A program made the translations under genes and the position numbers. 64,000 nt of DNA from Phenylobacterium glaciei (GTDB taxonomy: Bacteria; Pseudomonadota; Alphaproteobacteria; Caulobacterales; Caulobacteraceae), in NCBI RefSeq assembly GCF_016772415.1, contig NZ_JAGSGD010000001.1, positions 992,001-1,056,000 on the forward strand. The letters run 5' to 3'. The notes beneath the pieces are model-generated. The model saw nothing but the letters and a program-made list of their open reading frames with translations. It made no database searches and was not told the origin of the DNA. This document shows positions 43,501 to 52,074 of the stretch, one piece after another; the stretch's first letter is position 1; each line of letters starts with the position of its first letter.

Positions 43501-43661
43501 GATCCGAAGTCATGAGCCGCATCGCCGCCCCGATGATCGGCGGCATGCTTACCGCGCCCCTATTGTCGATGCTGGTGATCCCGGCCGGCTACCTGCTGCT
43601 CCGCAGACGGCGTCTGACGAACCTTTCCCCGACCGCTTCAACCCAAGGAGAATTCCCATGA
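40503..43661 (+). CDS. cusA: Heavy-metal RND efflux pump CusA
   Basis: A 1052-residue inner-membrane RND transporter. It has the family's 12 hydrophobic helices and two large periplasmic loops; the first helix is at about 13-35. The proton-relay/HME signature [22 protein letters not shown] lies at about 405. [14 protein letters not shown] and GVKVSG match CusA/SilA. The C-terminal half has [21 protein letters not shown]. Methionines in the periplasmic part could carry copper. It is coupled at both ends by ATGA overlaps. Confidence 0.94.
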   Translation: MIAALIRASVRARFFVLLATLGLVAIGVWAVRSTPVDALPDLSDVQVIIRTSYPGQAPQIVENQVTYPLTTTMLSVPGAKTVRGYSFFGDSFVYVLFEDGTDLYWARSRVLEYLNQVQSRLPASARPALGPDATGVGWIYEYALIDKTGRHDLSQLRGLQDWFLRYELKILPGVAEVASIGGMVRQYQVVLDPGKLAGYGVTHSQAVDAIQRANQEAGGSVLEMGEAEYMVRASGYLRTLDDFRAIPLRTAAGGIAITLGDVATLQVGPEMRRGVAELNGQGEVAGGVVILRSGKNARETIAAVKDKLQELKRSLPAGVEVVTTYDRSQLIDRAIENLTSKLAEEFVVVALVCALFLWHMRSALVVILTLPLGVLFAFVVMRIQGVNANIMSLGGIAIAIGAMVDAAVVMIENAHKHLERWEHENPGQKMTDQERWRIVTEAAVEVGPALFLSLVIITLSFVPVFALQAQEGRLFAPLAFTKSYAMAGAAILSVTLAPVLMGYLIRGRIPAENANPVNRWLTALYKPALDWVMRRPKTTLLVALLAFATTAWPLSQLGGEFIPHMDEGDLLYMPSALPGISAAKASELLQQTDRLIMTVPEVKTVFGKAGRAETATDPAPLEMFETTIQFKPREQWRAGMTPDKLVDELDRAVKVPGLANVWVPPIRNRIDMLATGIKSPIGVKVSGANLADLDRVAAAIEAVAKTTPGVSSALAERLTGGRYVDVDIDRAAAGRFGLNIADVQAIISGAVGGQTVGETVEGVARYPISVRYPRELRDSLEGLRTLPILTPGGQQITLGTVANVQIVDGPPMLKTESARPSTWVYVDVRGRDLTAVVKDLQHAVAQKVRLPPGVSVAYSGQFEYLQRAAERLKLVVPATLLIIFVLLYVTFGRFDEAALIMATLPFALTGGIWTLYVLGFHQSVATGVGFIALAGVSAEFGVVMLIYLKHALAERGPSPSQEDVEAAVRQGALLRVRPKAMTVAVILAGLAPILVGHGAGSEVMSRIAAPMIGGMLTAPLLSMLVIPAGYLLLRRRRLTNLSPTASTQGEFP

Positions 43662-44068
43662 AGCTCATCTTCGCAACGGCGACCGCCCTGGCGCTGACCG
43701 CAGGCTTGGCCGCCTGCGGTAAGCCGGCCTCTAAGCAAGCGGCCGCACCAGCCCCCGAGGCTGCGTCCGCGATGGCGGCCTCAACCACCCCAGACCCGGC
43801 CGCGCCGACGGGCGATATGGGCAAGATGGCGATGCCCGCCGCCGCCAAGATGGCCAAGGGCCAAGGCACGGTCACTGCCGTCGACACCACGGCCAACACC
43901 ATCACCCTGGATCACGGCCCTATCGCCGAGGCAGGCTGGCCGGCGATGACCATGGGGTTCAAGGCGTCACCGGCCCTGGTGGCTCAGGTCAAGGCTGGCG
44001 ACAAGGTGGCGTTCGACCTGAAGCTCGAGGGTGGCGCTGGCGAGATCACCGCAATTCAAAAACAGTAA
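43658..44068 (+). CDS. cusF: CusF-like copper-binding lipoprotein
   Basis: A 136-residue secreted protein with a lipobox (ALTAGLAAC, Cys at about 20). An Ala/Pro/Met-rich linker contains GDMGKMAMP. The CusF fold has [21 protein letters not shown] then WPAMTMGF with the W, M, M copper ligands. It repeats the domain fused to CusB and ends the operon. It would deliver Cu(I) or Ag(I) to the CusCBA pump. Confidence 0.9.
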   Translation: MKLIFATATALALTAGLAACGKPASKQAAAPAPEAASAMAASTTPDPAAPTGDMGKMAMPAAAKMAKGQGTVTAVDTTANTITLDHGPIAEAGWPAMTMGFKASPALVAQVKAGDKVAFDLKLEGGAGEITAIQKQ

Positions 44069-44074
44069 TCCCGC

Positions 44075-44113
44075 GCCGACGGTTGGCCTGCCGCAAGCAG
44101 GTCAGCCGTCGGC
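44075..44113 (+). terminator. Stem-loop at the end of the cus operon
   Basis: GCCGACGG at 44075-44082 pairs with CCGTCGGC at 44106-44113, and the inner CCTGC/GCAGG can also pair. There is no T-run, so it may stabilise the transcript end or act only partly as a terminator. Confidence 0.4.
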
Positions 44114-44251
44114 CGAGTGAAGACGACAGGGGTCTACTTTCTATTGTCCTGGAAGTGCTGGCGTCGCCTATGCGTCCTGCGACTCGGCTTGCCAGCATTT
44201 GCTGAATGTTAGGATCGGTGGGGCACGATCGCGCCACGATCGGAGCCCAGC

Positions 44252-45367
44252 ATGCCAGCCAATATCAAGCCCCTCACGGCCATGCGGTTTTTCGCGGCGC
44301 TCTGGGTCGTCGCCTTCCACTACACACCGAGCCTGGGACTGGGCATGCCCGCCCTGGTCGCCAAAGGTTATCTGGGCGTCGAGTTGTTCTTCGTTCTGTC
44401 CGGCTTCATCCTGAGCCACGTCTACATGGCGGCCCATGGCGAGGGGCGGTTCAACTACGCACAGTTCCTCTGGGCGAGGCTAGCCCGGATCTACCCGGTC
44501 CATATAGCGACGCTGCTCGGGCTCGCCGCCCTCATCGGCGTCGCCGGCCTGGCGGGTGTGAATGCGGGCGAGCAGGTCGTGGTCTGGGCGTCGATCCCGG
44601 CCCACCTGACCTTGACCCAGGCCTGGGGTCTGGCCCCGCAGGGCGGTTGGAACCATCCCTCCTGGTCCATTTCCGCCGAGTGGTTCGCCTATCTGGCCTT
44701 CCCGGCGTTTGCGGCCGTGTTCTGGCGCCTGCGGGACCGGCCGCGTCTCGCCGCCGCGCTTGCGGCGCTGCTGGCGCTGGTTCTGAACGTGGGCTTCGAG
44801 CGCCTGGCAGGCTTTCCCCTCACGAGGGCCACGATCCTCTGGGGCGCGCTCCGGATCGTGCCCTGCTTCGCCCTCGGCTGCGCCATCTGGCTTCTCTGGC
44901 GCGCCGATGTCATGCCGACCAAGCGCGCCGCGGTGCTCGGCTTGGCCGGCAGCCTCGCGGCTATCGTTGGGGCGACCGTCCTTGGGGCGCCGGACTGGTT
45001 CACGGTTTGGTTGTTCGGCGCCTTGATCCTGAGCCTCGCGAGCCTGACGACGAGCGGGTCCAAGCTCCTGACGTCGCCGGTCTGGGTCTACCTCGGTGAA
45101 GTCAGTTTCGCCGTCTATATGGTGTGCATCCCGTGGGAGCTGGTGTTTTCGAAGGCTGTCCAACGCATCGCGCCCACGGCCGGTGAAACCCTGGCCTGGC
45201 CACTCTGGCTGGTTATGTTCGGCGGGGTTCTGCCTGCGGCCATGATTGTCCATCATCTGGTCGAGCGGCCTGCCCGGGAGATCATGCGTCGCCATGGCGT
45301 GCCGTTCTCGCGCCGGCGTGCGCCACCTGCAGAGCGGATGGCGCAGGTGTCGGCCGCGCGGCGCTGA
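44252..45367 (+). CDS. Acyltransferase-3 family membrane protein (OafA/YrhL type)
   Basis: A 371-residue integral membrane acyltransferase with about ten helices. The family start is intact: ALTAMRFFAALWVVAFHY (catalytic-type His in the first helix), GYLGVELFFVLSGFILSHVY, then ARIYPVH. Such proteins acetylate or acylate surface polysaccharides, lipids or glycans using a cytoplasmic donor. The substrate is unknown. It does not belong visibly to the cus operon, as 183 bp and a hairpin intervene. The C-terminus is Arg-rich (RRHGVPFSRRRAPP). Confidence 0.9.
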   Translation: MPANIKPLTAMRFFAALWVVAFHYTPSLGLGMPALVAKGYLGVELFFVLSGFILSHVYMAAHGEGRFNYAQFLWARLARIYPVHIATLLGLAALIGVAGLAGVNAGEQVVVWASIPAHLTLTQAWGLAPQGGWNHPSWSISAEWFAYLAFPAFAAVFWRLRDRPRLAAALAALLALVLNVGFERLAGFPLTRATILWGALRIVPCFALGCAIWLLWRADVMPTKRAAVLGLAGSLAAIVGATVLGAPDWFTVWLFGALILSLASLTTSGSKLLTSPVWVYLGEVSFAVYMVCIPWELVFSKAVQRIAPTAGETLAWPLWLVMFGGVLPAAMIVHHLVERPAREIMRRHGVPFSRRRAPPAERMAQVSAARR

Positions 45368-45424
45368 TTTTGCCCCGTTCGCGATGGGCAACCTGGTAGA
45401 TGGCGTACGAGCTGCGACTGATAC

Positions 45425-47368
45425 CTAAGTTGAGGTTCTGGCCGCTCCCTGCTTGGACCACCAGAAGCCCCCGACGAGAATGGCCACCGTCACCGCCTGG
45501 GCGACCACGCCTTCAATGGTCGGGAAAAAGCCCAGCAGTTCGACACGCGGCAATGGCAGCGGGTGCAGGTCCAAGAGGCCTGCCTCCTGCAAAGCGGCCA
45601 CGCCCTTGCCAGCGAGTACGACGGCCAAGATCGCCATCAGGTTGGCGCTGTACTCGAAGAACCTGCCAATCGGTAGGCGCTTGGAGAACCGCAGCATGGC
45701 CCAGGCGATAGCAGCGAGGACCACGATGGCCGAGCCCACGCCGGCGAGCACCGCACCTGCGCCACCCTGGGTCCAAAGCGCCGTCAGGAAGAGGATGGTC
45801 TCGAACACCTCGCGATAGACGACAATGAAGGCTAGCAGGAACAAGAACCAGGCCGACTGCTTAGACAGCGCGTGCGACAGCTTCTCCCGGATATAAATCT
45901 GCCAGGCGTCGGCCTGCGCCTTGCCGTGCATCCAAAGCCCCACCGAGATCAGCACAGCGGCGGCGATCAGGGAGCCGAACCCTTCGGTCAGCTCGCGGCT
46001 TGCCCCGCTGATCGAGATGAAAAAGGTGGCCGCCGCCCAGGTGAGACCGCCCGCCAACAGGGCGGCGATCCAGCCGCCATGTACGTAGGGAAGAACGTCG
46101 CTCCGCTCGGCTTTCCGCAGGAAGGCGATCATCGCCACGACGATCAGCAGGGCTTCAAGTCCCTCGCGCAGCAGGATGGTGAAGGCTCCGGCGAAGCTCG
46201 AAAAGCCACTGGCCTTTTCCGGGGCCAGGGCGCGTCCGGCGGAGGCGAATAGGGCGTCGAGCCGCTCAATCTGACTGCGCACCTCGCTAACGGGTGCAGC
46301 CTTGCCGATCGCGCCGCGCACATCACCCATCGCGCCTTCGATCCGCCGCATCAGGGCCGGATCGCGCGCGCTCAAGGACGGCTCTACCGGCTCAAAGCCA
46401 TCAAGGTAGGCAGCGAGCGCCAGATCGGCGGCGGCCTTGCGATCGCCGGCCTCGTAGGCCGTGAGGCTGGCGGCGAGCTTCTGCCGGGCGACATCGAGCG
46501 ACCCGCCCCCGATCCGGGTGACGACCTCAGGGTGGCGACGCAAGTAGGCGGTCAAGGCCCGCGCTTTGGTCTCGCCGATCGTCGCGGCTAGAGCGGTAGG
46601 CGTCGTTTGGGTCAGGGTCTCTAGGTCGGGGAAGCGGGTTCGAACCGTGGCGTCTTCGTTCCAGAGCTTTTCGCCAGCGGTAGCTTCCGCATCGGTGAAT
46701 GCGAAGCGCCCAACATAGAAAGCCAGGTCCCACCGATCGTCGGACGACAGCTGCGCGTAGCTGGCCATGGCAGTGCCATCGAGACCCTGCTGGATCACTT
46801 GGTAGAGACCAAACACACTGCGCTGGCGGGCCCGATCAACATCGGCGAAGGCGATCGGGCTCGGATCGAGGCTCTTAGCGTTTGGACCGTCAGCATTGCC
46901 GGTAGCACCATGACAGGCAGCACAGTTCTCAGCGTACAGCGCCGCGCCGCGCGCGAGGTCTGGCGCGCGATTGGGCGCCAAAGGGGTGGGATAGGCCGCT
47001 AGCAGATCGGTGGCCAACGCGTGGGCTTGGGCGGAGACAGCAGACGGTTCCTGCTTCGCCGCGATCGCCGCTTGTAAGCTCGCCGCTTTGGAGACGAGAG
47101 CTGGCTGGGCCTTGGTCGCCGGAAGGCTCGCGATGCGCTCGTGAACCTGGCCTGCGAACTCACTCATCTCGGCGTACTCAGACGAGCTAATGACTTTGCC
47201 GTCCATCACCGCCCCGGCGTAGTCCACCGAAAGGTAGTCCAAGAGCCGCCAGGCCGTCTGAGAGGAGGTCGCTTCCTGCGCATGCGCGATCGGGGCGACC
47301 GCCAAAACCAATACGGCAAACAGGCAGCAGAACATCGAGGCCCAGCGGTCTTTGAGAGCGGTAATCAT
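45425..47368 (-). CDS. FTR1-family iron permease fused to a cytochrome c domain
   Basis: A 647-residue protein. After a signal anchor (to AHA at 29) comes a helical domain, then a class I cytochrome c domain with heme motif C149-A-A-C152-H153 and a distal Met in MASY. An Ala-rich region at about 250-370 follows. The C-terminal FTR1 permease has about seven helices with LLREGLEALLIV and YREVFETILF, the two R-E-x-x-E iron-ligand motifs. The fused heme domain could oxidise ferrous iron for uptake, as in EfeU-like systems. It is convergent with the acyltransferase gene. Confidence 0.9.
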   Translation of the reverse strand: MITALKDRWASMFCCLFAVLVLAVAPIAHAQEATSSQTAWRLLDYLSVDYAGAVMDGKVISSSEYAEMSEFAGQVHERIASLPATKAQPALVSKAASLQAAIAAKQEPSAVSAQAHALATDLLAAYPTPLAPNRAPDLARGAALYAENCAACHGATGNADGPNAKSLDPSPIAFADVDRARQRSVFGLYQVIQQGLDGTAMASYAQLSSDDRWDLAFYVGRFAFTDAEATAGEKLWNEDATVRTRFPDLETLTQTTPTALAATIGETKARALTAYLRRHPEVVTRIGGGSLDVARQKLAASLTAYEAGDRKAAADLALAAYLDGFEPVEPSLSARDPALMRRIEGAMGDVRGAIGKAAPVSEVRSQIERLDALFASAGRALAPEKASGFSSFAGAFTILLREGLEALLIVVAMIAFLRKAERSDVLPYVHGGWIAALLAGGLTWAAATFFISISGASRELTEGFGSLIAAAVLISVGLWMHGKAQADAWQIYIREKLSHALSKQSAWFLFLLAFIVVYREVFETILFLTALWTQGGAGAVLAGVGSAIVVLAAIAWAMLRFSKRLPIGRFFEYSANLMAILAVVLAGKGVAALQEAGLLDLHPLPLPRVELLGFFPTIEGVVAQAVTVAILVGGFWWSKQGAARTST

Positions 47369-47791
47369 TTGCAGTTCATGAGCGCGGAAGCACGCCTATG
47401 GCAAGAGCTAGATCATGAGCCGGTAGGACGCGGTGCTTGGCCTGGCGACCGGAGATGCTCGCGCCCGAGCCTCAGCGCCTTCGTAGGGTAGAGGCGTCGC
47501 GCATCGTTCCTCCGAACGAGGGGACTAAGAGACCGATTAGCTGGGAACGAATATGCCAGGCCGGGGTTGGAGGGATGGTCGTTCGGTGCAGCACGCCCCG
47601 CCGACCAATACGTCCCCGGGGTACGGCTTTCGCTGCGCGAGCCTCCGGTCCCTTGAAACGCCCGCCGTGGCTGCCCATCGACAAGGCTGTTGCGCAAGCG
47701 CCCTGAGTTTGGCGCCGGGGGGACCCGAAGAGGCCGAGATGCGCGCGGCGATCCGCAACACCGGGATGTCTACAAGACTGGCGCCCCGCTG
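47369..47791. other. Intergenic region between divergent FTR1 and sigma genes
   Basis: No gene with coding character was found. GGAAC-N16-GGTT at 47544-47568 resembles an EcfG-type promoter (GGAAC-N16-CGTT) with one mismatch, but the match is weak and it lies 224 bp from the chosen sigma start. Confidence 0.35.
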
Positions 47792-48424
47792 GTGACGGAC
47801 CCCGTACCATCGCGTCCGGCGTCGGACACCTTCGCGGTCCGTTCGGAACCGAGAAATCCGGACTCCTACACCGTTGCCGATGCGCTTGCCTTGCACCTGC
47901 AAGCCGAGCGTCCCCAACATCTGAGATATCTGCGCAGTCGGCTGCCCTCTCTGGAGGACGCGGAGGATGCGCTCCAGGACGCGACACTCAAACTTGTCCG
48001 GCATGCCGCTGCCCTTACATCGATAGAGAAGCCAAGTTCGTGGGTCGGGGTTTCACTTCGCCATACCGTGATCGACCGCTACCGGCGGACAGCGGCCCAA
48101 AGGCGTCTCTCCGAGGCCCTGCTCTCGGAGCCTCAGGAGAGTCCTGACGCCGACGATCTGGAGATGCGGACGGCCTCGGACTGTCTGAGGGCGACATTGC
48201 CCACCCTGAGGCCGGAATACACTGCGCTGCTGGAGCAGGTTTACCTTGAGGGGGTCAGCTTGAAAGCAGCGGCGAAACAGGGGCAGCTCACCACCAACAA
48301 TGCAGGGGTTCGGCTGCACCGCGCCCGCGGCGCGCTTCGGCAGACGCTGCAACGTCGTTGCGGGACCTGCCAGCTCGACGACTGCTGGGTGCGCCGCCGC
48401 GTTACCGCTCCAGCCCCCGCCTAA
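47792..48424 (+). CDS. ECF sigma factor with a C-terminal cysteine cluster
   Basis: A 210-residue sigma-70 family protein. Region 2 is around 45-100 (LRYLRSRLPSLEDAEDALQDATLKLVRH, then SSWVGVSLRHTVIDRYRRTAAQ) and region 4 after 140 (LPTLRPEYTALLEQVYLEGVSLKAAAKQ, then NAGVRLHRARGALRQTL). The end RRCGTCQLDDCWVRRR holds three cysteines that could bind zinc or sense redox or metals. The start is uncertain: GTG 47792 begins the best-composed frame, but no good ribosome site is present. No anti-sigma gene is adjacent. It precedes the GAPDH-PGK pair by 79 bp and could control it. Confidence 0.72.
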   Translation: MTDPVPSRPASDTFAVRSEPRNPDSYTVADALALHLQAERPQHLRYLRSRLPSLEDAEDALQDATLKLVRHAAALTSIEKPSSWVGVSLRHTVIDRYRRTAAQRRLSEALLSEPQESPDADDLEMRTASDCLRATLPTLRPEYTALLEQVYLEGVSLKAAAKQGQLTTNNAGVRLHRARGALRQTLQRRCGTCQLDDCWVRRRVTAPAPA

Positions 48425-48503
48425 GCCGTGGCGATCGCCTCCGCAGTGTAAGTTTGAGCGTCTCCCGTCGTCCTTTGGATCAAGGGTCACTGGAGAGTTC
48501 GTG

Positions 48504-49592
48504 ATGGACAGGATCGTGCGGGTCGCCGTGAACGGCTACGGTGTCATCGGCAAGCGGGTCGCCGACGCCGTCAGGGCTCAAGATGACATGACCCTCGTCG
48601 GCGTGGCCGACATCTCGACGGACTGGCGCACCCGCGTTCTGCAGGCCAAGGGCGTGGCGTTCTTCGCCGGCACGCCGGAGGCGGGCGATGCTTTACAAGC
48701 AGCGGGTCAGCAATCGGCCGGTGGCTTGAGCGACCTACTGCGCGAGGCCGATGTCATCGTCGACTGCACGCCCAAGCATGTCGCTGCGGAAAATGTCCCG
48801 ATCTACCGCGAGCGCGGTCTTAAGTTTATTCTTCAGGGCGGAGAGAAGCACGAGGTCACCGGTCACTCGTTCGTCGCCGAGGCCAACTTCGAGACGGCGG
48901 TGGGGCGAGATGCGACGCGGGTTGTCTCCTGCAATACCACCGCGACGGTGCGCACACTGATCGCCCTCAAACGCGCGGGCCTGCTCAAGCGCGCCCGCGG
49001 AACCCTCCTCCGCCGCGCCACCGACCCGTGGGAGAGCCACCTGGGCGGTATCATGAACACGCTGGTCCCGGAGCCGGAAATTCCAAGTCACCAGGGGCCG
49101 GACGCCCAGACGGTCGATCCCGATCTGGACGTCGTCACCATGGCTGTGAAGGTCCCCGAAACTGTCGCCCACCTGCACTACTGGGCTGTCCAGATGACCC
49201 GGCCCACTGAGAAGGAGGCGGTGCTCGAGGCCTTCCGTGGCTCGTCGCGAATCCTGTTGATGAAAGATGACCACGGACTGGTCGCGCTCAACACCGTCAA
49301 GGAACTGATGGCCGACCTCGGTCGCTCGCGAAATGACCTCTACGAGGTCGCGCTTTGGGCCGACATGCTCACAGTGCAGGGTGACGAGCTCTTTTACGCC
49401 TACATGGTCGATAATCAGGCCATCGTCATTCCCGAGACGATCGACGCCATCCGGGCCCTCAGTGGGCGCGAGACGTCTGGACCCCGCTCTATCGAGAAGA
49501 CCGACACTGCCCTGGGTATCGGAGGCGGCCTGTTCGCTGCTCCAAGCCCGCGGCCGGCCGAGGGCTCCATTGAAGCCAATCAGCGCCCATGA
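48504..49592 (+). CDS. Type II (archaeal-type) glyceraldehyde-3-phosphate dehydrogenase
   Basis: A 362-residue enzyme oxidising glyceraldehyde 3-phosphate to 1,3-bisphosphoglycerate. The N-terminal dinucleotide fold is VAVNGYGVIGKRV. The catalytic region is SCNTTATVR with Cys143 (class I has SCTTNC), and DVIVDCTPK and WESHLGGIMNTLVPEPEIPSHQGPDAQTV are specific to the archaeal type. ATG 48504 is adjacent to a possible GTG 48501 and follows GGAGAG. It ends in an ATGA overlap with pgk. Bacterial occurrences of this class are uncommon, and horizontal transfer is plausible; codon use is like the neighbours. Confidence 0.9.
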   Translation: MDRIVRVAVNGYGVIGKRVADAVRAQDDMTLVGVADISTDWRTRVLQAKGVAFFAGTPEAGDALQAAGQQSAGGLSDLLREADVIVDCTPKHVAAENVPIYRERGLKFILQGGEKHEVTGHSFVAEANFETAVGRDATRVVSCNTTATVRTLIALKRAGLLKRARGTLLRRATDPWESHLGGIMNTLVPEPEIPSHQGPDAQTVDPDLDVVTMAVKVPETVAHLHYWAVQMTRPTEKEAVLEAFRGSSRILLMKDDHGLVALNTVKELMADLGRSRNDLYEVALWADMLTVQGDELFYAYMVDNQAIVIPETIDAIRALSGRETSGPRSIEKTDTALGIGGGLFAAPSPRPAEGSIEANQRP

Positions 49593-50836
49593 CCTTCCGC
49601 ACCCTCGATCAGGCTGGCGAGTTGACCTCGAAGCGCGCGCTCGTCCGTGTGGACTTCAATGTGCCGATGCAGGACGGGCGCATCACCGACGACACCCGGC
49701 TGCAGGATGCGCTCCCGACCATCCGCTTCCTCTTCGAACGCAGCGCGAAGGTCGTGCTGCTGGCTCACTTCGGTCGGCCGGAGGGCAAGCAGGTCCCGCC
49801 CATGAGCCTTCGCCCGACGGTCGAGACTTTATCGGCCCTTCTTGGGCGACCCGTCGCCTTCGCAGATGACTGCGTGGGGCCCCAAGCAACGGCCGTGGTC
49901 GACGGTCTGGCGCCTGGCGGGATCGCCTTGCTGGAGAACGTGCGCTTCCACGCCGGTGAGGAGGCGAACGATCCGAAGTTCGCGCGCGAGCTGGCTACGA
50001 ACGGCGACATCTACGTCAACGACGCCTTTTCAGCCGCCCACCGCGCCCATGCCTCAACCGAGGGGCTCGCGCACCTGCTCCCGGCCTATGCCGGCCTGGC
50101 GATGCAGCGCGAACTGGAGCAGCTGGAGCGCGTGCTGGGCAAGCCCCGCCGTCCGGTCATGGGTATCGTCGGCGGCGCCAAGGTCTCGACCAAGCTCGAT
50201 CTGTTGAAGCATCTGGTGACCAAGCTCGACCGCCTGGCGGTGAGCGGCGGCTTGGCCAACACCTTCCTCTTCGCCCGGGGATGGAACGTCGGCGCGAGCT
50301 ACTGTGAGAAGACCCTGGTCCAAACCGCGCGGGAAATTGAGCACCTTGCCGGCCAAAACGACTGCGAACTCCTGCTCCCGACCGATGTGGTCGTGGCTAC
50401 AAGCCTTGAGCCCGGCGCACCGACTTTCGTTCGCCGCCGCGGCGAGGTCCACGACGACGAGCGTATCCTGGACGCCGGGCCGGAGACGCTAGTGGCGCTG
50501 TGCCGCGCCTTGGAGAGGTCCGAGACCCTGATCTGGAACGGACCCCTCGGGGTCTTCGAAACGCCCCCCTTCGACCACGGCACCGTCGAGGTGGCCAAGG
50601 CTGCGGCCGATCTAAGACGCCAAGGCAAGCTAGTTGCCGTTGCGGGCGGTGGAGATACCTTGGCCGCGCTCAACGCGGCCGGCCTGACGGGTGAATTTAC
50701 CTTCGTCTCTGCGGCGGGCGGGGCGTTCCTGGAGTGGATGGCCGGCAAGACACTGCCTGGCGTGGCGGCGCTTGAGCTGCCAGATCGCGAATTGAACCCG
50801 GCTACTCCCGCGTCAGTTGACCACGTTTTGGGGTGA
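49589..50836 (+). CDS. pgk: Phosphoglycerate kinase
   Basis: A 415-residue kinase that turns 1,3-bisphosphoglycerate and ADP into 3-phosphoglycerate and ATP. RVDFNVPMQDGRITDDTR is near residue 20, LAHFGRPEG near 58, ENVRFHAGEE near 117, GGAKVSTKLDLL near 193, and the GNP/ATP-binding VAVAGGGDTLAAL near 350. All standard motifs are present, so it should be active. Length is typical. It overlaps GAPDH by 4 bp, and its 3' end overlaps the convergent dehydrogenase by 24 bp. A housekeeping pgk probably exists elsewhere. Confidence 0.94.
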   Translation: MTFRTLDQAGELTSKRALVRVDFNVPMQDGRITDDTRLQDALPTIRFLFERSAKVVLLAHFGRPEGKQVPPMSLRPTVETLSALLGRPVAFADDCVGPQATAVVDGLAPGGIALLENVRFHAGEEANDPKFARELATNGDIYVNDAFSAAHRAHASTEGLAHLLPAYAGLAMQRELEQLERVLGKPRRPVMGIVGGAKVSTKLDLLKHLVTKLDRLAVSGGLANTFLFARGWNVGASYCEKTLVQTAREIEHLAGQNDCELLLPTDVVVATSLEPGAPTFVRRRGEVHDDERILDAGPETLVALCRALERSETLIWNGPLGVFETPPFDHGTVEVAKAAADLRRQGKLVAVAGGGDTLAALNAAGLTGEFTFVSAAGGAFLEWMAGKTLPGVAALELPDRELNPATPASVDHVLG

Positions 50837-51817
50837 CCCGGTTTCGAACGCTGCGATGTTGCCCAGGGTGGTCTCAATGATCCGGGCGACCGCCTCTTCG
50901 GTGTCGTACGCGATGTGTGGCGTGACGATCACATTGGGCTGGCTGAGCAGGGCGTGATCGGCCAGCAGCGCGCGCATTCGCTCGACCGGGACGGCGGTTT
51001 CGGTGCGAAAGATCTCGGCCTCTTCGCCTAAAGCGCCCTCTTCGGCGACCACGTCCAGACCCGCCCCTGCCAGGCGACCAGAGGACAGAGCGCGGACCAG
51101 CGCCTCGCTGTCCATGACCCCGCCGCGGGAGGTATTGATGAGCACGGCGCCGGGCTTCATCCGTGCAAATTCGGCCTCGCCGATCAGCTGCCGCGTGGCC
51201 TCGCCGCCTGGCAGGTGGAGCGTGATCACATCCGCCGCGGCGAGCAGCTCGTCCAAGCTGGCGAAGCGGAAGCCAAGCTGTTTGGCCGCGATGGGATCCG
51301 GGTGCGCGTCGAAGGCGATCGCCTCCATGCCAAAGCCCTTGCCGATGGCGATCACCCGTTGGCCGATCCGACCGGCGCCGACCACGCCGAGAGTCTTGCC
51401 CGCCAGGTCAAAGCCGCGGAGCCCACCTTGCGAAAAGTCCCCGCGCCGCGTGCGTCCGACCGCCTCGACGACATGTCGGCTGAGCGCCAGCAGCAGGGCG
51501 AAGACATGCTCGGCGACAGTGTGGTCGCCGTAGTCCGGCACATTGCAGACCGTGATCGCGGCCTGCCGGCAATAGGCCAGATCGATGTGGTCGAACCCGG
51601 TGGATCGCGTGGCGATCAGCCTTAACTTTGGCATCCTTCGCAGGACCGCCGCACTGAGGTCGGAGCGGATGAAGGTCGTGATCGCCTCGGCGTTGGTATA
51701 GCGATCCGCGCTGTCACCGGCGAGCGGACCAGCAAGGCATTCGACGACGTGGTGAGGCGCGAGGCTGCTGCACGCCTGCCGCTCCCATTCCGTGGCCTCG
51801 AACACGACGATCTTCAT
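50813..51817 (-). CDS. D-2-hydroxyacid dehydrogenase (D-lactate dehydrogenase-like)
   Basis: A 334-residue NAD(H)-dependent enzyme that interconverts 2-oxo and D-2-hydroxy acids. The Rossmann motif is GVVGAGRIGQRV. The catalytic set is Arg in INTSRGGVMDSEAL, Glu in AEEGALGEEAE and His in VTPHIAYDTEEA. Lactate or a longer hydroxyacid is possible. The start at ATG 51817 has GGTGA upstream; an ATG four codons earlier (51829) is an alternative. It is convergent with pgk and divergent from the methyltransferase, with an FNR-like site between. Confidence 0.88.
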   Translation of the reverse strand: MKIVVFEATEWERQACSSLAPHHVVECLAGPLAGDSADRYTNAEAITTFIRSDLSAAVLRRMPKLRLIATRSTGFDHIDLAYCRQAAITVCNVPDYGDHTVAEHVFALLLALSRHVVEAVGRTRRGDFSQGGLRGFDLAGKTLGVVGAGRIGQRVIAIGKGFGMEAIAFDAHPDPIAAKQLGFRFASLDELLAAADVITLHLPGGEATRQLIGEAEFARMKPGAVLINTSRGGVMDSEALVRALSSGRLAGAGLDVVAEEGALGEEAEIFRTETAVPVERMRALLADHALLSQPNVIVTPHIAYDTEEAVARIIETTLGNIAAFETGSPQNVVN

Positions 51818-51988
51818 CGATTTCACCATTGAAGCCGGAAAGTGGGCCTGGACGCAGGTCCAAATGCCTCCTTGGTCCCGTCACGACTGCGACCGCACTC
51901 CAACAGACGGACCGACATCCAAATTCTTACGCTCGATTCCGCGACCTGAATGCTGATGCTGGGCAGGTTTGATGCGTTCAAAATGAAA

Positions 51989-52002
51989 TTGACCTCGATC
52001 AA
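51989..52002. promoter_or_regulatory. Candidate FNR/FixK anaerobox
   Basis: TTGAC-CTCG-ATCAA, nine of ten to TTGAT-N4-ATCAA, 73 bp before the methyltransferase start and about 170 bp before the dehydrogenase start. A degenerate second element, TTGAT-GCG-TTCAA, lies at 51969-51981 with the wrong spacing. Confidence 0.45.
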
Positions 52003-52074
52003 GGAAACGGCGCGGCATTGGCGCAACCAATTCACACCGAAACGCCTCGCGCTGAGAGGACCGCAGGAAGAACC

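Noticed and set aside
47544..47568. EcfG-like promoter before the sigma gene
   Set aside because: One mismatch in the short -10 element and a long distance to the start make it a likely chance match.
47537..48004. Minus-strand frame upstream of the sigma gene
   Set aside because: It overlaps sigma region 2 on the other strand and has random composition.
51969..51981. Second anaerobox-like element TTGAT-GCG-TTCAA
   Set aside because: A 3-bp spacer does not fit FNR/FixK binding.
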